From Mesorhizobium sp. B4-1-4 (lineage in GTDB: Bacteria; Pseudomonadota; Alphaproteobacteria; Rhizobiales; Rhizobiaceae): a stretch of DNA of 64,000 bases. Both the position numbers and the translations under genes were made by a program. The stretch lies in the NCBI RefSeq assembly GCF_006439395.2, contig NZ_CP083950.1, positions 5,445,001-5,509,000 of the forward strand, given 5' to 3'. Positions 8,056 to 16,451 of this stretch are shown piece by piece; positions within the stretch are counted from its first letter, which is position 1; the number at the start of each line of letters is the position of its first letter. The notes under the pieces were generated by a model, which was given only the letters and a program-made list of their open reading frames with translations, did not search any database and had not been told where the DNA came from.

Positions 8056-9411
8056 CTACTTGATTGCGTCCCAGCTCTTCTGGACATCGGTGGCGACGTC
8101 CTGCGCGGACTTGCCCCCGACCAGGTCAATCATGCCGGTCCAGAAGGAGCCCGCGCCGATTTTGCCGGGCATGAGGTCGGAGCCGTCGAACCGCACCGTC
8201 GTCGCTCCGATCAGGATCTCGCCCTGCTTCTTAAGCGCCTCGCTGCCATAGGCGTCCTTGTTGGCCGCCTTGAACGGGGTGACGAAACTCTTCTGCGCCA
8301 TCCACAATTCATGCGCGAGCGGCATCTGCAGGAACTTGATGAATTCGCGCGATGCCTTGGAATCCTTGGTGATCATCACCAGCGTTCCGGCCACTTCCAG
8401 CGGCGTGCCCAGTTCCGGCTTTGAGGCGAAAGGCGGATAGTAGAAGAAGTCCGTGTCCTGGCCGAGCTTCACGCCCTCCGGGAAGAAGGAAGGGATGAAC
8501 GACGCCTGATGGTGCATGTAGCACTTCGGCGGTACGGTAAAGAGGCCCTTCGGGCTGTCACGGAAGTCGGTCGCGGCCACGGCCTTGGCACCGCCATCCA
8601 CCATCTTGTCGTCGGTGGCGATCTTGCCGAAAATGTCGATGGCGTTGACCACAGCCGGATCGTTGAACGGGATCTCGTTCTTCACCCATTTGTCGTAGAC
8701 TTCCGGCGGCTGCGTGCGCAGCATGATGTCCTCGACCCAGTCGGTCGCCGGCCAGCCGGTGGCGCCGCCGGAGCCAAGCCCGATGCACCAGGGCTTGCCG
8801 CCATCGGCGATGATCTTCTTTTCGAGGTCGGCGAGTTCCTCCTGCGTCTTAGGCACCTTGTAGCCGGCTTCCTGGAAATTGTCGGGCGAGTACCAGACCA
8901 GCCCCTTCACGTCGATCTTGTAGGGAAAGGCGTAGAAGCCGGACTTGCCGTCCTTGCCTGTGTAGGTGCCGAGCTTGGCCCAGGAGTCACCCGCAGCGTA
9001 ATTCTCCTTGATCCAGGCGGCCACGTCGTCACCCAGCGGGGTGAGCACGCCCTTGGAAGCGAGGTCCTGGATGAGGCCCGGCTGCGGCAGGACGGCGATG
9101 TTGGGCGGGCTGCCCGCCTGGGTGTCGATGACGATCTGCTGCTCGTAGTTCTCGGACGAGGAATATTTGACCTCCGCGCCAGTGGCCTCGGAGAAATAAT
9201 CGAGTACCGAACGGACAAGCGTCTCGTCCTCGCCACGCCATGGCCCGAAGATCGACAGGGTCTCACCCTTGAGATCGACTTTCTTGAGGTCTTCGTAATT
9301 CGCCCAGTGAAAACGCGGATCCTCGCCTGGTTTGAACTTCAGTTCGGCCTGCGCGGGCGCGTTCAGGGCAAGCGTGGCAAACGCTACACCCAGCAAAAGC
9401 ATTTTCTTCAT
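8056..9411 (-). CDS. aglE: Alpha-glucoside-binding periplasmic protein AglE
   Basis: A 451-aa extracellular solute-binding protein family 1 member. A Sec signal peptide (M-K-K-M-L-L-L-G ... A-P-A-Q-A) is cleaved near residue 22. The start at 9411 is preceded by GGAGGG; an ATG ten codons upstream would bury the signal peptide. It delivers alpha-glucosides to AglFG. It is first in the operon and divergent from aglR, with palindromic operator candidates in between, so expression is probably induced by substrate through AglR. Confidence 0.87.
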   Translation of the reverse strand: MKKMLLLGVAFATLALNAPAQAELKFKPGEDPRFHWANYEDLKKVDLKGETLSIFGPWRGEDETLVRSVLDYFSEATGAEVKYSSSENYEQQIVIDTQAGSPPNIAVLPQPGLIQDLASKGVLTPLGDDVAAWIKENYAAGDSWAKLGTYTGKDGKSGFYAFPYKIDVKGLVWYSPDNFQEAGYKVPKTQEELADLEKKIIADGGKPWCIGLGSGGATGWPATDWVEDIMLRTQPPEVYDKWVKNEIPFNDPAVVNAIDIFGKIATDDKMVDGGAKAVAATDFRDSPKGLFTVPPKCYMHHQASFIPSFFPEGVKLGQDTDFFYYPPFASKPELGTPLEVAGTLVMITKDSKASREFIKFLQMPLAHELWMAQKSFVTPFKAANKDAYGSEALKKQGEILIGATTVRFDGSDLMPGKIGAGSFWTGMIDLVGGKSAQDVATDVQKSWDAIK

Positions 9412-9523
9412 CGGTATTCCCTCCCAGTGGGTCACATGCACCGGACGGAACCTCCATTCCGCCCGCCGACGCCGCAGGACTGTGACTCAGTCGCAAAGGA
9501 ACCGCAACCTTTCGAAGAGTCTT

Positions 9524-9537
9524 CCAAAGCGCTTTGG
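9524..9537. promoter_or_regulatory. LacI-type operator candidate upstream of aglE
   Basis: CCAAAGCGCTTTGG, a perfect 14-bp palindrome with the central CG step typical of LacI-family operators, 112 bases upstream of the aglE start. A second copy of its AAAGCGCTTT core lies at 9745-9754. Inferred AglR site. Confidence 0.65.
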
Positions 9538-9744
9538 CTACTTCGATCTCGCCATTGAATCGACCGGAAGTCAAGAGGGCGGCAGCCTAGTCGATTTAAT
9601 CTCGGCCGCTTGGAAGTCTAAAAGTGCGCCGCAGCATAGTTTTTGGCGCTGCAGCAGCAATTTTTGTTTCAAACTCACGCCTCGCGCGCTTATGGTTATC
9701 ATCTCACGGCCGCGCACTTGCAGTGCTTGGGTCGATTCAATTTA

Positions 9745-9754
9745 AAAGCGCTTT
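9745..9754. promoter_or_regulatory. LacI-type operator candidate upstream of aglR
   Basis: AAAGCGCTTT, the core of the 9524 palindrome, 18 bases before the aglR GTG start and about 220 bases from the other site. Placement suggests autoregulation and possibly looping between the two sites. The rest of the 9412-9772 divergent region shows no gene. Confidence 0.6.
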
Positions 9755-9772
9755 GAGGCGAGGAGGCCTCTC

Positions 9773-10795
9773 GTGAATCTCAAGCAGCTCGCGCATATGC
9801 TGGCGCTCTCGCAGACCACGGTAAGCCGTGCGCTGAACGGCTATCCAGAGGTCAACGAGGAGACGCGCAGGCGCGTCATGGACGCAGCAAAGCGGCATGG
9901 CTATCGCCCCAACCCGAGCGCGCGCCGGCTGGCGACCGGCAAGTCGGGCATGATCGGCTACGTCCTGCCGACGGGTGCGGCCGTCGACATCGATCCGCAT
10001 TTCGTCGAATTTCTCTCCGGCCTCGGCGACTATGCCCGCGCGCACGAACTCGACCTCGTACTGTCGCCGGCCGACGCCGACGACCAGGAGACGACCTACC
10101 GGCGTATCGTCGCCAACCGGCAGGTCGACGCCGTCTACATTTCCTCGCCACGGCCGGCCGACCGGCGCGTGGCGCTGGTCAACACACTCGGCATTCCGTT
10201 CATCGTCCATGGCCGCAGCGAAGGGTTCGGTTTCGACTATCCCTATCTCGACATCGACAATGAGGGCGCCTTCCACGAGGCGGCGCGGCTGCTCGTTCAA
10301 CTCGGTCACCGGCGGCTGGCGCTGATCAATGGCGACGATCGCGAGACCTTCGCCATCCACCGCGAGCGCGGCGTGCGCCGCGCGCTCGCCGCGAGCGGGT
10401 TGACCCTGGGCGACCGCCATGTCTGCTCCGTCGCCATGACCGAGGAGAACGGCTATCGCGCCACCAGGCGCCTGCTCGAACAGGATGGCGCGCCCACCGC
10501 AATCGCCTGCTCCAGCCTGATCATGGCGCTGGGTGTCGTGCGCGCGGTGCGCGACCTTGGCCTCAGCATTCCCGGTGACGTCTCGCTGATCGCTCATGAC
10601 GACGTCTTTCCTTGGCTGAGACCCGAAAATTTCTCCGTTCCGCTGTCGACGACGCGCTCCTCCATCCGTCTCGCCGGCGCCCGTGTCGCCGAGCGGCTGG
10701 CGGCGCGGATCTCGGGTCTGGAAGAAGGCGCGCGTGGCGAGGTCTGGCCGGTCGATCTGGTGGTCAGGGGATCGGTCGCCGGCGCACCGGTCTAG
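9773..10795 (+). CDS. aglR: LacI-family regulator AglR
   Basis: A 340-aa repressor. The N-terminal helix-turn-helix reads L-A-H-M-L-A-L-S-Q-T-T-V-S-R-A-L-N-G-Y-P and is followed by the hinge R-P-N-P-S-A-R-R-L-A-T-G and a periplasmic-binding-protein-like effector domain. It starts with GTG directly after AGGAGG. It is divergent from aglE; position and flanking palindromes indicate that it controls the agl operon and itself. It matches the aglR position in Sinorhizobium. Confidence 0.85.
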   Translation: MNLKQLAHMLALSQTTVSRALNGYPEVNEETRRRVMDAAKRHGYRPNPSARRLATGKSGMIGYVLPTGAAVDIDPHFVEFLSGLGDYARAHELDLVLSPADADDQETTYRRIVANRQVDAVYISSPRPADRRVALVNTLGIPFIVHGRSEGFGFDYPYLDIDNEGAFHEAARLLVQLGHRRLALINGDDRETFAIHRERGVRRALAASGLTLGDRHVCSVAMTEENGYRATRRLLEQDGAPTAIACSSLIMALGVVRAVRDLGLSIPGDVSLIAHDDVFPWLRPENFSVPLSTTRSSIRLAGARVAERLAARISGLEEGARGEVWPVDLVVRGSVAGAPV

Positions 10796-10814
10796 ACGGT
10801 TTTGGGTATAACGT

Positions 10815-12347
10815 TCATTCCTTAGCCGCCTCAGCTGCCTTGATGTCCAGCAGCCCGTAGCCGAAGTCGTTGTCGCGCCCCTTGGGGCCGAGATCCCTTG
10901 CCGTTGCCGCCAGCGCCTTCTCGATGTCGTCGGCCGAGCGGTCGGGCGCGGCGTGGATAAGGTTGGCAGTGGCGCCGCTCACGATCGCCGCCGCGAACGA
11001 AGTGCCGGTGACGACGTCAGAACCGGCGCCGCTCGGCGCCACCATCTCGACGCCGGGCGCGGAGATGAAGACATAGGCGCCGCGATTGGCCTGCGGCATC
11101 AACTGGTCCTTGGCATCCGTGGCGGTCACCGCGATGACGCTATCGAAAGCGGCCGGATAGCCATAGGGCGCCTTCGGCCCGTTGTTGCCGGCGGCTGCGA
11201 TCAGAACCATGCCGAGTGCGCGCGCATTGCGGCAGGCTGTGCCGAGCAGGTCGTTCTTGGGACCTACGAAACTCATATTGATGATGCTGACATTCTGGTC
11301 CGCCGCCCAGTCGAGCGCCGACAGAATGACGTCCATGGTCGATTTGCCGCCCTCGAAGGCGCGGGCGTGATAGATGCGGGCGCCCGGGGCCATGCCCTCC
11401 AGCGCGCCGACACCGGCGATCAGCCCGTCGACCGAGGTGCCATGGTCGCGCTTTTCGATTGGCACATCGGGCATGGCATCGAATTGCGCGGCGATGACGC
11501 CGGCCAGCGCCGGATTGGTATCGTCGATGCCGGTATCGACGACCGCGACACGGACGTTCTCGCCGCTGGCCTGTCTGGAATCGAGCGCGATGCGGTCGAA
11601 CGCATAATTGACGATGCCCGCCGCCTGCTGCAGCGAATAGATATGGTTGGGTTCGCGCCGCTGCGTGCGGCCGTCGGCGGCAAGCTGTGCCAGCACCACG
11701 CCGACGGGGCGGCCGTCAGGAATGCCGAAGCGGACCAGAGTGCTGCCGAGCAGCCGGGACTGGCGCTGCGAGCGCACTTCGAGGCCGAAGGAGGCGGCGA
11801 TCTGCTGCACGGCGCCGGCATCGCCATCGACCGTCACCAGCACCTCGTCGGGCACGAAGTCACCGGCGACGGCGCGCGGCGGCTGAACGGCAATGAGATC
11901 GGTCGGCGACACGATCGGGCCGCTTGGAGGCGGACCGGCCTGGTTGTTGGCCGGCGGCGTCGCCGGCTGCGGCCGTGGTGCCGGCACCGGCGCAGGATTG
12001 GGAAACAGATCGACGATCAGGGCGGGAAGAAAGACCGCCTGACCAGGACCCGCGTCGCCGGCATTGTTGTTGGCGCCACTGCCATCCTTGCCGCAACCGG
12101 CTTCGGCCGCCTTGGCTCCGTTGCGACAGTCGATTTTCGTGCCGTCGGGATTGGTCCCGCTGGTCTGCGCCGAGGCAGGCACGGCGGCGATTGTCATCGC
12201 CGCCGCCAAAGCAATGCCAGCAAAAGTGCATAGCGGTTTTCCACCCGGAATTGCGAAAAGGAAAGCGGATGGAGCGGGTCGACGTTTCGTTGAAACGGTG
12301 AACCGCTCCAGGATCGCCGCAAATCGAATGACCGCCTCAGCCGCCAT
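10815..12347 (-). CDS. Secreted S8 (subtilisin-family) serine protease
   Basis: A 510-aa protein. A basic N-terminal region is followed by a hydrophobic export segment (about 40-60, A-S-A-Q), then a Pro/Asn-rich linker (about 90-145), then a propeptide-like region (166-236) and the peptidase domain. Catalytic triad by motif: Asp271 (V-V-D-T-G-I-D), His302 (D-H-G-T-S) and Ser450 (G-T-S-F-A-A), with oxyanion Asn388. The start overlaps the anti-sigma gene by 11 bases, so the two are translationally coupled. It presumably acts in the periplasm or outside the cell. Substrate unknown; linkage to the sigma/anti-sigma pair suggests envelope-stress or regulated-proteolysis roles. Confidence 0.85.
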   Translation of the reverse strand: MAAEAVIRFAAILERFTVSTKRRPAPSAFLFAIPGGKPLCTFAGIALAAAMTIAAVPASAQTSGTNPDGTKIDCRNGAKAAEAGCGKDGSGANNNAGDAGPGQAVFLPALIVDLFPNPAPVPAPRPQPATPPANNQAGPPPSGPIVSPTDLIAVQPPRAVAGDFVPDEVLVTVDGDAGAVQQIAASFGLEVRSQRQSRLLGSTLVRFGIPDGRPVGVVLAQLAADGRTQRREPNHIYSLQQAAGIVNYAFDRIALDSRQASGENVRVAVVDTGIDDTNPALAGVIAAQFDAMPDVPIEKRDHGTSVDGLIAGVGALEGMAPGARIYHARAFEGGKSTMDVILSALDWAADQNVSIINMSFVGPKNDLLGTACRNARALGMVLIAAAGNNGPKAPYGYPAAFDSVIAVTATDAKDQLMPQANRGAYVFISAPGVEMVAPSGAGSDVVTGTSFAAAIVSGATANLIHAAPDRSADDIEKALAATARDLGPKGRDNDFGYGLLDIKAAEAAKE

Positions 12348-13005
12348 CAGCCGGTTTCCTTCCCTCGATCACAGTCTCGGTGAAAGGCTGGGCGGCAATA
12401 AGGCCGAGCTCTTTGGTGTAGTCGGCCGTGCTGGCGGCGGGAATGCCAAGCCGAAACACCCCATCGCCGGTCGGTCCGCCGATGATCTTCAGCCCATTGC
12501 CGCCGAGGAAGCTGGAAACATCCGCCATCCTGGCGTCCGGTTTGAACTTGACCAGCGCGAACGGCATCTTCGCCAGATCGTCCTCGGCGCCGGCAATCTC
12601 GAAATCCTTGCCCTTGCCGCCCGGCTGCACCAGCGACTGCACCACGATCAGCGCCAGCAGGACCGCCGCCGCCGCCCAGGCGACGCCGGAGGGTACCGCC
12701 ATGAAGCGGCCCCAGGCCTGCGCCAGCCAGGACGAGCCGGCCGGCATTCGCGCCGGTCCTGCCTCTGCGTCGAGCACCTTGGCGAAGCGGCTGAGCGCGT
12801 CGGCGGGCGGGCGGATCGCTTCATTGGCGGCTGATGTGCCCGAGAATTCGGCCTCGGCCTCGCCGAGGGCGGCAAGAGCGGCCGGATCGCTGGCCAGCCA
12901 TTCCTCGATGGCTTCCAGTTCCGCCCCTTCCAGCGAGCCGTTCAGATAGAACGGCAGCAGCGTTTCCATTTCGTCGCGGCGCGACATCTTTTCAGCGGCG
13001 CTCAT
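12337..13005 (-). CDS. Membrane anti-sigma factor with propeptide-like periplasmic domain
   Basis: A 222-aa single-pass protein. The cytoplasmic N-terminus L-L-P-F-Y-L-N-G-S-L-E-G-A-E-L is characteristic of anti-sigma domains; the zinc Cys/His motif of ZAS proteins is absent. One TM segment spans about 107-126. The periplasmic part (148-216) reads A-L-V-K-F-K-P-D-A-R-M ... F-R-L-G-I-P and resembles the propeptide of the downstream protease. ATG at 13005 overlaps the sigma stop (ATGA). A longer in-frame opening up to 13392 is only the sigma gene read in another frame. It probably sequesters the upstream ECF sigma factor. Confidence 0.8.
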   Translation of the reverse strand: MSAAEKMSRRDEMETLLPFYLNGSLEGAELEAIEEWLASDPAALAALGEAEAEFSGTSAANEAIRPPADALSRFAKVLDAEAGPARMPAGSSWLAQAWGRFMAVPSGVAWAAAAVLLALIVVQSLVQPGGKGKDFEIAGAEDDLAKMPFALVKFKPDARMADVSSFLGGNGLKIIGGPTGDGVFRLGIPAASTADYTKELGLIAAQPFTETVIEGRKPADGG

Positions 13006-13628
13006 GGCCACCCCCTGTCGTAACCGGCGGCCTTGAGGGCCTCGCCGAGTTTCTTGCGGGCGTAGAACATCCGGGTCTTGACGGTCGCGACCGGGATGCC
13101 GAGCACCTCGCCGATCTCGGTCACCGACTGTCCGTGATAATAGGCGAGGTCGATCACCGTGCGGTGTTCTTCGGGCAAGGCGTCGATGAAACGCCGCAAG
13201 GCGGCGGCCTTGTCTTCCTTCATGGTGACGACTTCCGGCGTGTCGGCGCTGTCGGGCACCGCGGCTGCGGCCTCGTCGTCGATCCAGTCTTCCTTCTTCT
13301 TGCGCAGCAGCGACAGCGCCTTGAACCGGGCTATGCCGAGCAGCCACGTCGAGACTTCGGAGCGTCCCTCGAAACCCGGCGCCTGACGCCACAATTCAAG
13401 GAACACCTCGTTCGCGATGTCGTCAGCCATCATTTCCGATCCCGTCTGGCGCGCCACGAAGCGGTAGACCCGCGCGTGATGACGCATGAACAGGAGCCGA
13501 ACGGCAGCCCGGTCGCCCTTCGCGACCCGGTCGACAAGCGCGCGATCGGTCTCCGTCGCCGCCGTCATGGCCGGTCGAGCCGCCTGGCTCCTGTCTGCTC
13601 TGTCGCTGAACGGCCCAAAAAGGTTCAT
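13002..13628 (-). CDS. ECF RNA polymerase sigma factor
   Basis: A 208-aa sigma-70 family ECF protein. Region 2 includes A-D-D-I-A-N-E-V-F-L-E-L-W and W-L-L-G-I-A-R-F-K-A; region 4 includes L-P-E-E-H-R-T-V-I-D-L-A-Y-Y-H-G and the HTH S-V-T-E-I-G-E-V-L-G-I-P-V-A-T-V-K-T-R. First gene of the overlapping sigma/anti-sigma/protease operon. The annotated ATG has GGAGG immediately adjacent (no spacer), so an internal ATG at 13568 is an alternative start; it would remove 20 non-conserved residues. Regulon unknown. Confidence 0.85.
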   Translation of the reverse strand: MNLFGPFSDRADRSQAARPAMTAATETDRALVDRVAKGDRAAVRLLFMRHHARVYRFVARQTGSEMMADDIANEVFLELWRQAPGFEGRSEVSTWLLGIARFKALSLLRKKKEDWIDDEAAAAVPDSADTPEVVTMKEDKAAALRRFIDALPEEHRTVIDLAYYHGQSVTEIGEVLGIPVATVKTRMFYARKKLGEALKAAGYDRGWP

Positions 13629-13652
13629 CCTCCGCCAAGGAATTTGCGGAGG
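13629..13652 (-). promoter_or_regulatory. Hairpin covering the Shine-Dalgarno of the sigma gene
   Basis: In the mRNA sense CCTCCGC pairs perfectly with GCGGAGG across a 10-base loop. The 3' arm contains the GGAGG that abuts the sigma start codon, so folding would hide it. Possible translational control; unproven. Confidence 0.4.
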
Positions 13653-13686
13653 CTAACCGAAGAGTGGGGAGGTTGCCAGAGCATCG

Positions 13687-13807
13687 CTTCTCCCCGTTCG
13701 ACAGGGAGAGAAGGTGCCGGCAGGCGGATGAGGGCAGCACGAGCGTTGGAGGGATCATATTCGACGTTTACGCTGCCCTTCACCCCTACCCGGAACGGGG
13801 AGAGGGG
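13687..13807. repeat. RIME-like palindromic repeat, locus A (two half copies)
   Basis: Two degenerate copies: 13687-13738, with TTCTCCCCG ... GGGAGAGAAGG followed by GCCGGCAGGCGGATGAGGG, and 13774-13807 (CCCTTCACCCC ... GGGGAGAGGG). The same family recurs near 30.0, 40.2, 41.6, 56.6 and 58.1 kb. It is intergenic between the phosphatase-superfamily gene and the sigma gene. Confidence 0.7.
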
Positions 13808-13830
13808 GCTCCAATGTCACGGCTGCCCGC

Positions 13831-14670
13831 TCAGACCAAAAACGGCTTCGCCTTCATCGTTGCAGGTATCGCCACACCCAGCCGGTTCAACACCGTCGGC
13901 GCCAGCTGCAACTGGTCGAGCAGCACATCTGCCTCCGGCCCTTTGCCGGCGCCGAAATAATACAGCGCGAAATCCTGCATCTCATCATCGTGGCCGCCAT
14001 GATGGCCGCGATCCGTCTGGCCGTGATCGGCGGTAATCATGACCTCATAGCCGGCCTCGATCCAGCCCGGCAGGAAGGCCGCCAGCATGCCGTCCATGGC
14101 ATAACAGGCATGGTCCATCTCGTGGCAGTCATGGCCGAAACGGTGGCCCATCGAGTCCAGCGTGCAGGTGTGCAGGATGCCGTAGCCGATGCCGTGGCGC
14201 TTGGTCAGCATGGTCAGCGTCGCGAACAGATCGACATCGCTCGGCGTCATCTGATTGCGGGCATTGTAGCCGGTCATCGTGTGGAAACGGCCATGCGTGA
14301 TCGGCCCGCCTGGCTCGTCGTATTCCATGTCTTCGACCAGATCGAATGGGTAGGACCGGAAGAACTCCGACCAGTAGGAATGGGTCACCGCGCCGGTCTT
14401 GCCGCCGGCCTTGCTGACTTCGGAGAAGATGTCGGGCTGCCTGACGCGAAACCGGTTCTCGTTGGACAGGATACCGTGCACCTGCGGCGACACCCCGGTG
14501 TGGATCGAGGCATAGCAGCAGGCCGAGGTCGACGGCAGCACGGAACGCATTTTCCAGACTTGCGCCTCGCCGGACTGCACCCAGCCTTCGAGATTGCCCA
14601 TCAGCCGGCGCCAGTTCCGGTAGGGCACGCCGTCGAGGATGATCAGCAAGAGTTTGGACTTGAGTGCCAT
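13831..14670 (-). CDS. Alkaline-phosphatase-superfamily phosphodiesterase/phosphatase
   Basis: A 279-aa cytoplasmic protein of the AlkP superfamily, nucleotide pyrophosphatase/phosphodiesterase-like. Metal and nucleophile elements: L-D-G-V near residue 12, the nucleophile region S-V-L-P-S-T-S-A-C-C-Y, D-S-M-G-H-R-F-G-H-D and T-A-D-H-G-Q. The start at 14670 follows GGAGGAG. It sits 81 bases downstream of a peptide-type binding protein gene, probably in the same transcript, so its substrate may be a phosphoester or related compound imported by that transporter. No signal peptide is seen, which agrees with action after uptake. Exact substrate unknown. Confidence 0.72.
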   Translation of the reverse strand: MALKSKLLLIILDGVPYRNWRRLMGNLEGWVQSGEAQVWKMRSVLPSTSACCYASIHTGVSPQVHGILSNENRFRVRQPDIFSEVSKAGGKTGAVTHSYWSEFFRSYPFDLVEDMEYDEPGGPITHGRFHTMTGYNARNQMTPSDVDLFATLTMLTKRHGIGYGILHTCTLDSMGHRFGHDCHEMDHACYAMDGMLAAFLPGWIEAGYEVMITADHGQTDRGHHGGHDDEMQDFALYYFGAGKGPEADVLLDQLQLAPTVLNRLGVAIPATMKAKPFLV

Positions 14671-14751
14671 CAACTCCTCCATGCAATTCGGCAAAAAAGC
14701 GCGCGCCGCGTGTCGTTTGAACACGCGGCGCTATTCAGTCTCAGGGAGATA

Positions 14752-16338
14752 TCAGGCGTTCAGCCAGCACTCGCCAAGCGCATAGCCGTCCATCATTTCA
14801 CCGATCGGGTTTTTCACCCAGCCGCTGATCTTGCTGGTGGCGGCTGCGTCGATGAACTGGTTGAAGAAGGGCACGATCAGTCCGCCTTCATCGCGCATCA
14901 TCACCGCCATGTCGTGGTAGATCGCCTTGCGCTTGTCCTGGTCGAGTTCGCCGCGCGCCGCAAACAGCATCTTGTCGAATTCCGGCCGCTTGAAGCGCGT
15001 GTCGTTCCAGTCGGCGGTCGAGACATAGCCGGTGGAATACATCTGATCCTGCGTCGGCCGCCCGCCCCAGTAGGAGAGCGAGAAGGGCTGCTTGTTCCAG
15101 ACTTCCGACCAGTAGCCGTCGCCCGGCTCGCGCTTGATCTCGATCTTGATGCCCGCCTTCGCGCAGGACTGCTGGTAGAGCTGGGCCGCGTCGACGGCGC
15201 CGGGGAAGGCGACATCGGAGGTGCGCAGCAGGATGGAGCCGTTGTGGCCCGACTTCTTGTAGGCTGCCGCGGCCTTCTCCGGGTCGAACTTGCGCTGTTC
15301 GATGGCGGTAAACAGCGGATAGGCCTCGTTGATCGGAAAGTCGTTGCCGACCGAGCCATAGCCGCGCAGGATCTTCTCCAGCATCTCGTCGCGGTCGATG
15401 GCGAGCTTCAGCGCCATCCGCAGATCATTGTTGTCGAAGGGTGCCGTGTCGCAGAACATGTTGAACGGGTAGTAGCCCCGGCCCGACACGTTCTCGATGC
15501 TGACGCCCGGAATGCGCTTGACCAGGTCGACGACCTTCGGCTCGATACGGTTGATCATGTGGACCTGGCCGCCCTGCAGCGCCGCCAGCCTGGCCGTAGC
15601 GTCGTTGATGACGACGATCTCGATCTGGTCGGCATGGCCCGCCTTGTCGCCACGCCAGTAATTGGCGAAGCGCTCGCCGCCATGGCGCACGCCGGGCTGG
15701 TTGACCGTGACCTTGTAAGGACCGGCGCTGATGCCGGTGTTGGGGTTGTCCTTGCCGCCATTCGGCTGGATGACGAGGTGGTAGTCAGCCATCAGATAGG
15801 GGAAATCGGCGTCGGCGTCGCCGAGCGTGACGATGACTTCCTTGCCGCTGGCCTTGATCCCCTTGATGTTCTTGAGGACGCCGAGCGCGCCCGATTTCGA
15901 TTTCTCGTCAGCATGGCGATCGAGCGTGGCGGCGACGTCTTCGGCGGCAACGGTCTTGCCATTGTGGAATTCGATGCCGTCGCGCACCTTGATCGTCCAG
16001 GTCTTGGCGTCCTTCGACGCGCCGATCTCCTCGGCGATCAGGTGCGTCAGGCTGTTGTCCGGCATCAGCCTGACAAGATATTCGCCCCACTGCTTGCCGA
16101 AGCTGTACGTGACCTGGCTGAGGTTCAGCGCCGGATCGAGGCTGTTGGTCGATTCGCCGCCTTGCAGGCCGGCCTTGAGGATGCCGCCCTTGACCGGCGT
16201 CTGTGCGAAGGCTTTCCCGGCCAGCGTCGTTGCCAGCGCCGCCGACACGCCCAGTGCCGCGGTGCGGCCAAGGAAGTCGCGTCGCGATATCCGGCCCCGG
16301 CCGGCGAGTTCAGCGAGATGGTCGAGTTCAGTCTTCAT
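14752..16338 (-). CDS. Tat-exported peptide-type ABC substrate-binding protein (SBP1)
   Basis: A 528-aa family-5 (DppA/OppA-like) binding protein. Twin-arginine signal S-R-R-D-F-L-G-R at 18-25 with an A-F-A cleavage site near 45. The mature start V-K-G-G-I-L-K-A-G and later G-E-S-T-N-S-L-D-P-A-L are family-typical. It is equal in length to and collinear with the binding protein at 19918-21504, so the two are paralogues. It lies 113 bases downstream of the double-ATPase gene. It probably offers the same permease a second ligand specificity. Confidence 0.82.
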   Translation of the reverse strand: MKTELDHLAELAGRGRISRRDFLGRTAALGVSAALATTLAGKAFAQTPVKGGILKAGLQGGESTNSLDPALNLSQVTYSFGKQWGEYLVRLMPDNSLTHLIAEEIGASKDAKTWTIKVRDGIEFHNGKTVAAEDVAATLDRHADEKSKSGALGVLKNIKGIKASGKEVIVTLGDADADFPYLMADYHLVIQPNGGKDNPNTGISAGPYKVTVNQPGVRHGGERFANYWRGDKAGHADQIEIVVINDATARLAALQGGQVHMINRIEPKVVDLVKRIPGVSIENVSGRGYYPFNMFCDTAPFDNNDLRMALKLAIDRDEMLEKILRGYGSVGNDFPINEAYPLFTAIEQRKFDPEKAAAAYKKSGHNGSILLRTSDVAFPGAVDAAQLYQQSCAKAGIKIEIKREPGDGYWSEVWNKQPFSLSYWGGRPTQDQMYSTGYVSTADWNDTRFKRPEFDKMLFAARGELDQDKRKAIYHDMAVMMRDEGGLIVPFFNQFIDAAATSKISGWVKNPIGEMMDGYALGECWLNA

Positions 16339-16451
16339 GTCCTAGCCCTTCTTGAAAAAACAACGTCACACAGGCGACGCCCGTCCGAAGGACGTGTGGC
16401 GCTGTTGTGTTGCATCTGGATGACGGCTGACGCCCCTGATTCGGCCGATCG

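Noticed and set aside
12337..13392. Anti-sigma gene extended to 351 codons
   Set aside because: The extra N-terminal part is the sigma gene read in another frame; the ATG overlapping the sigma stop is the natural start.
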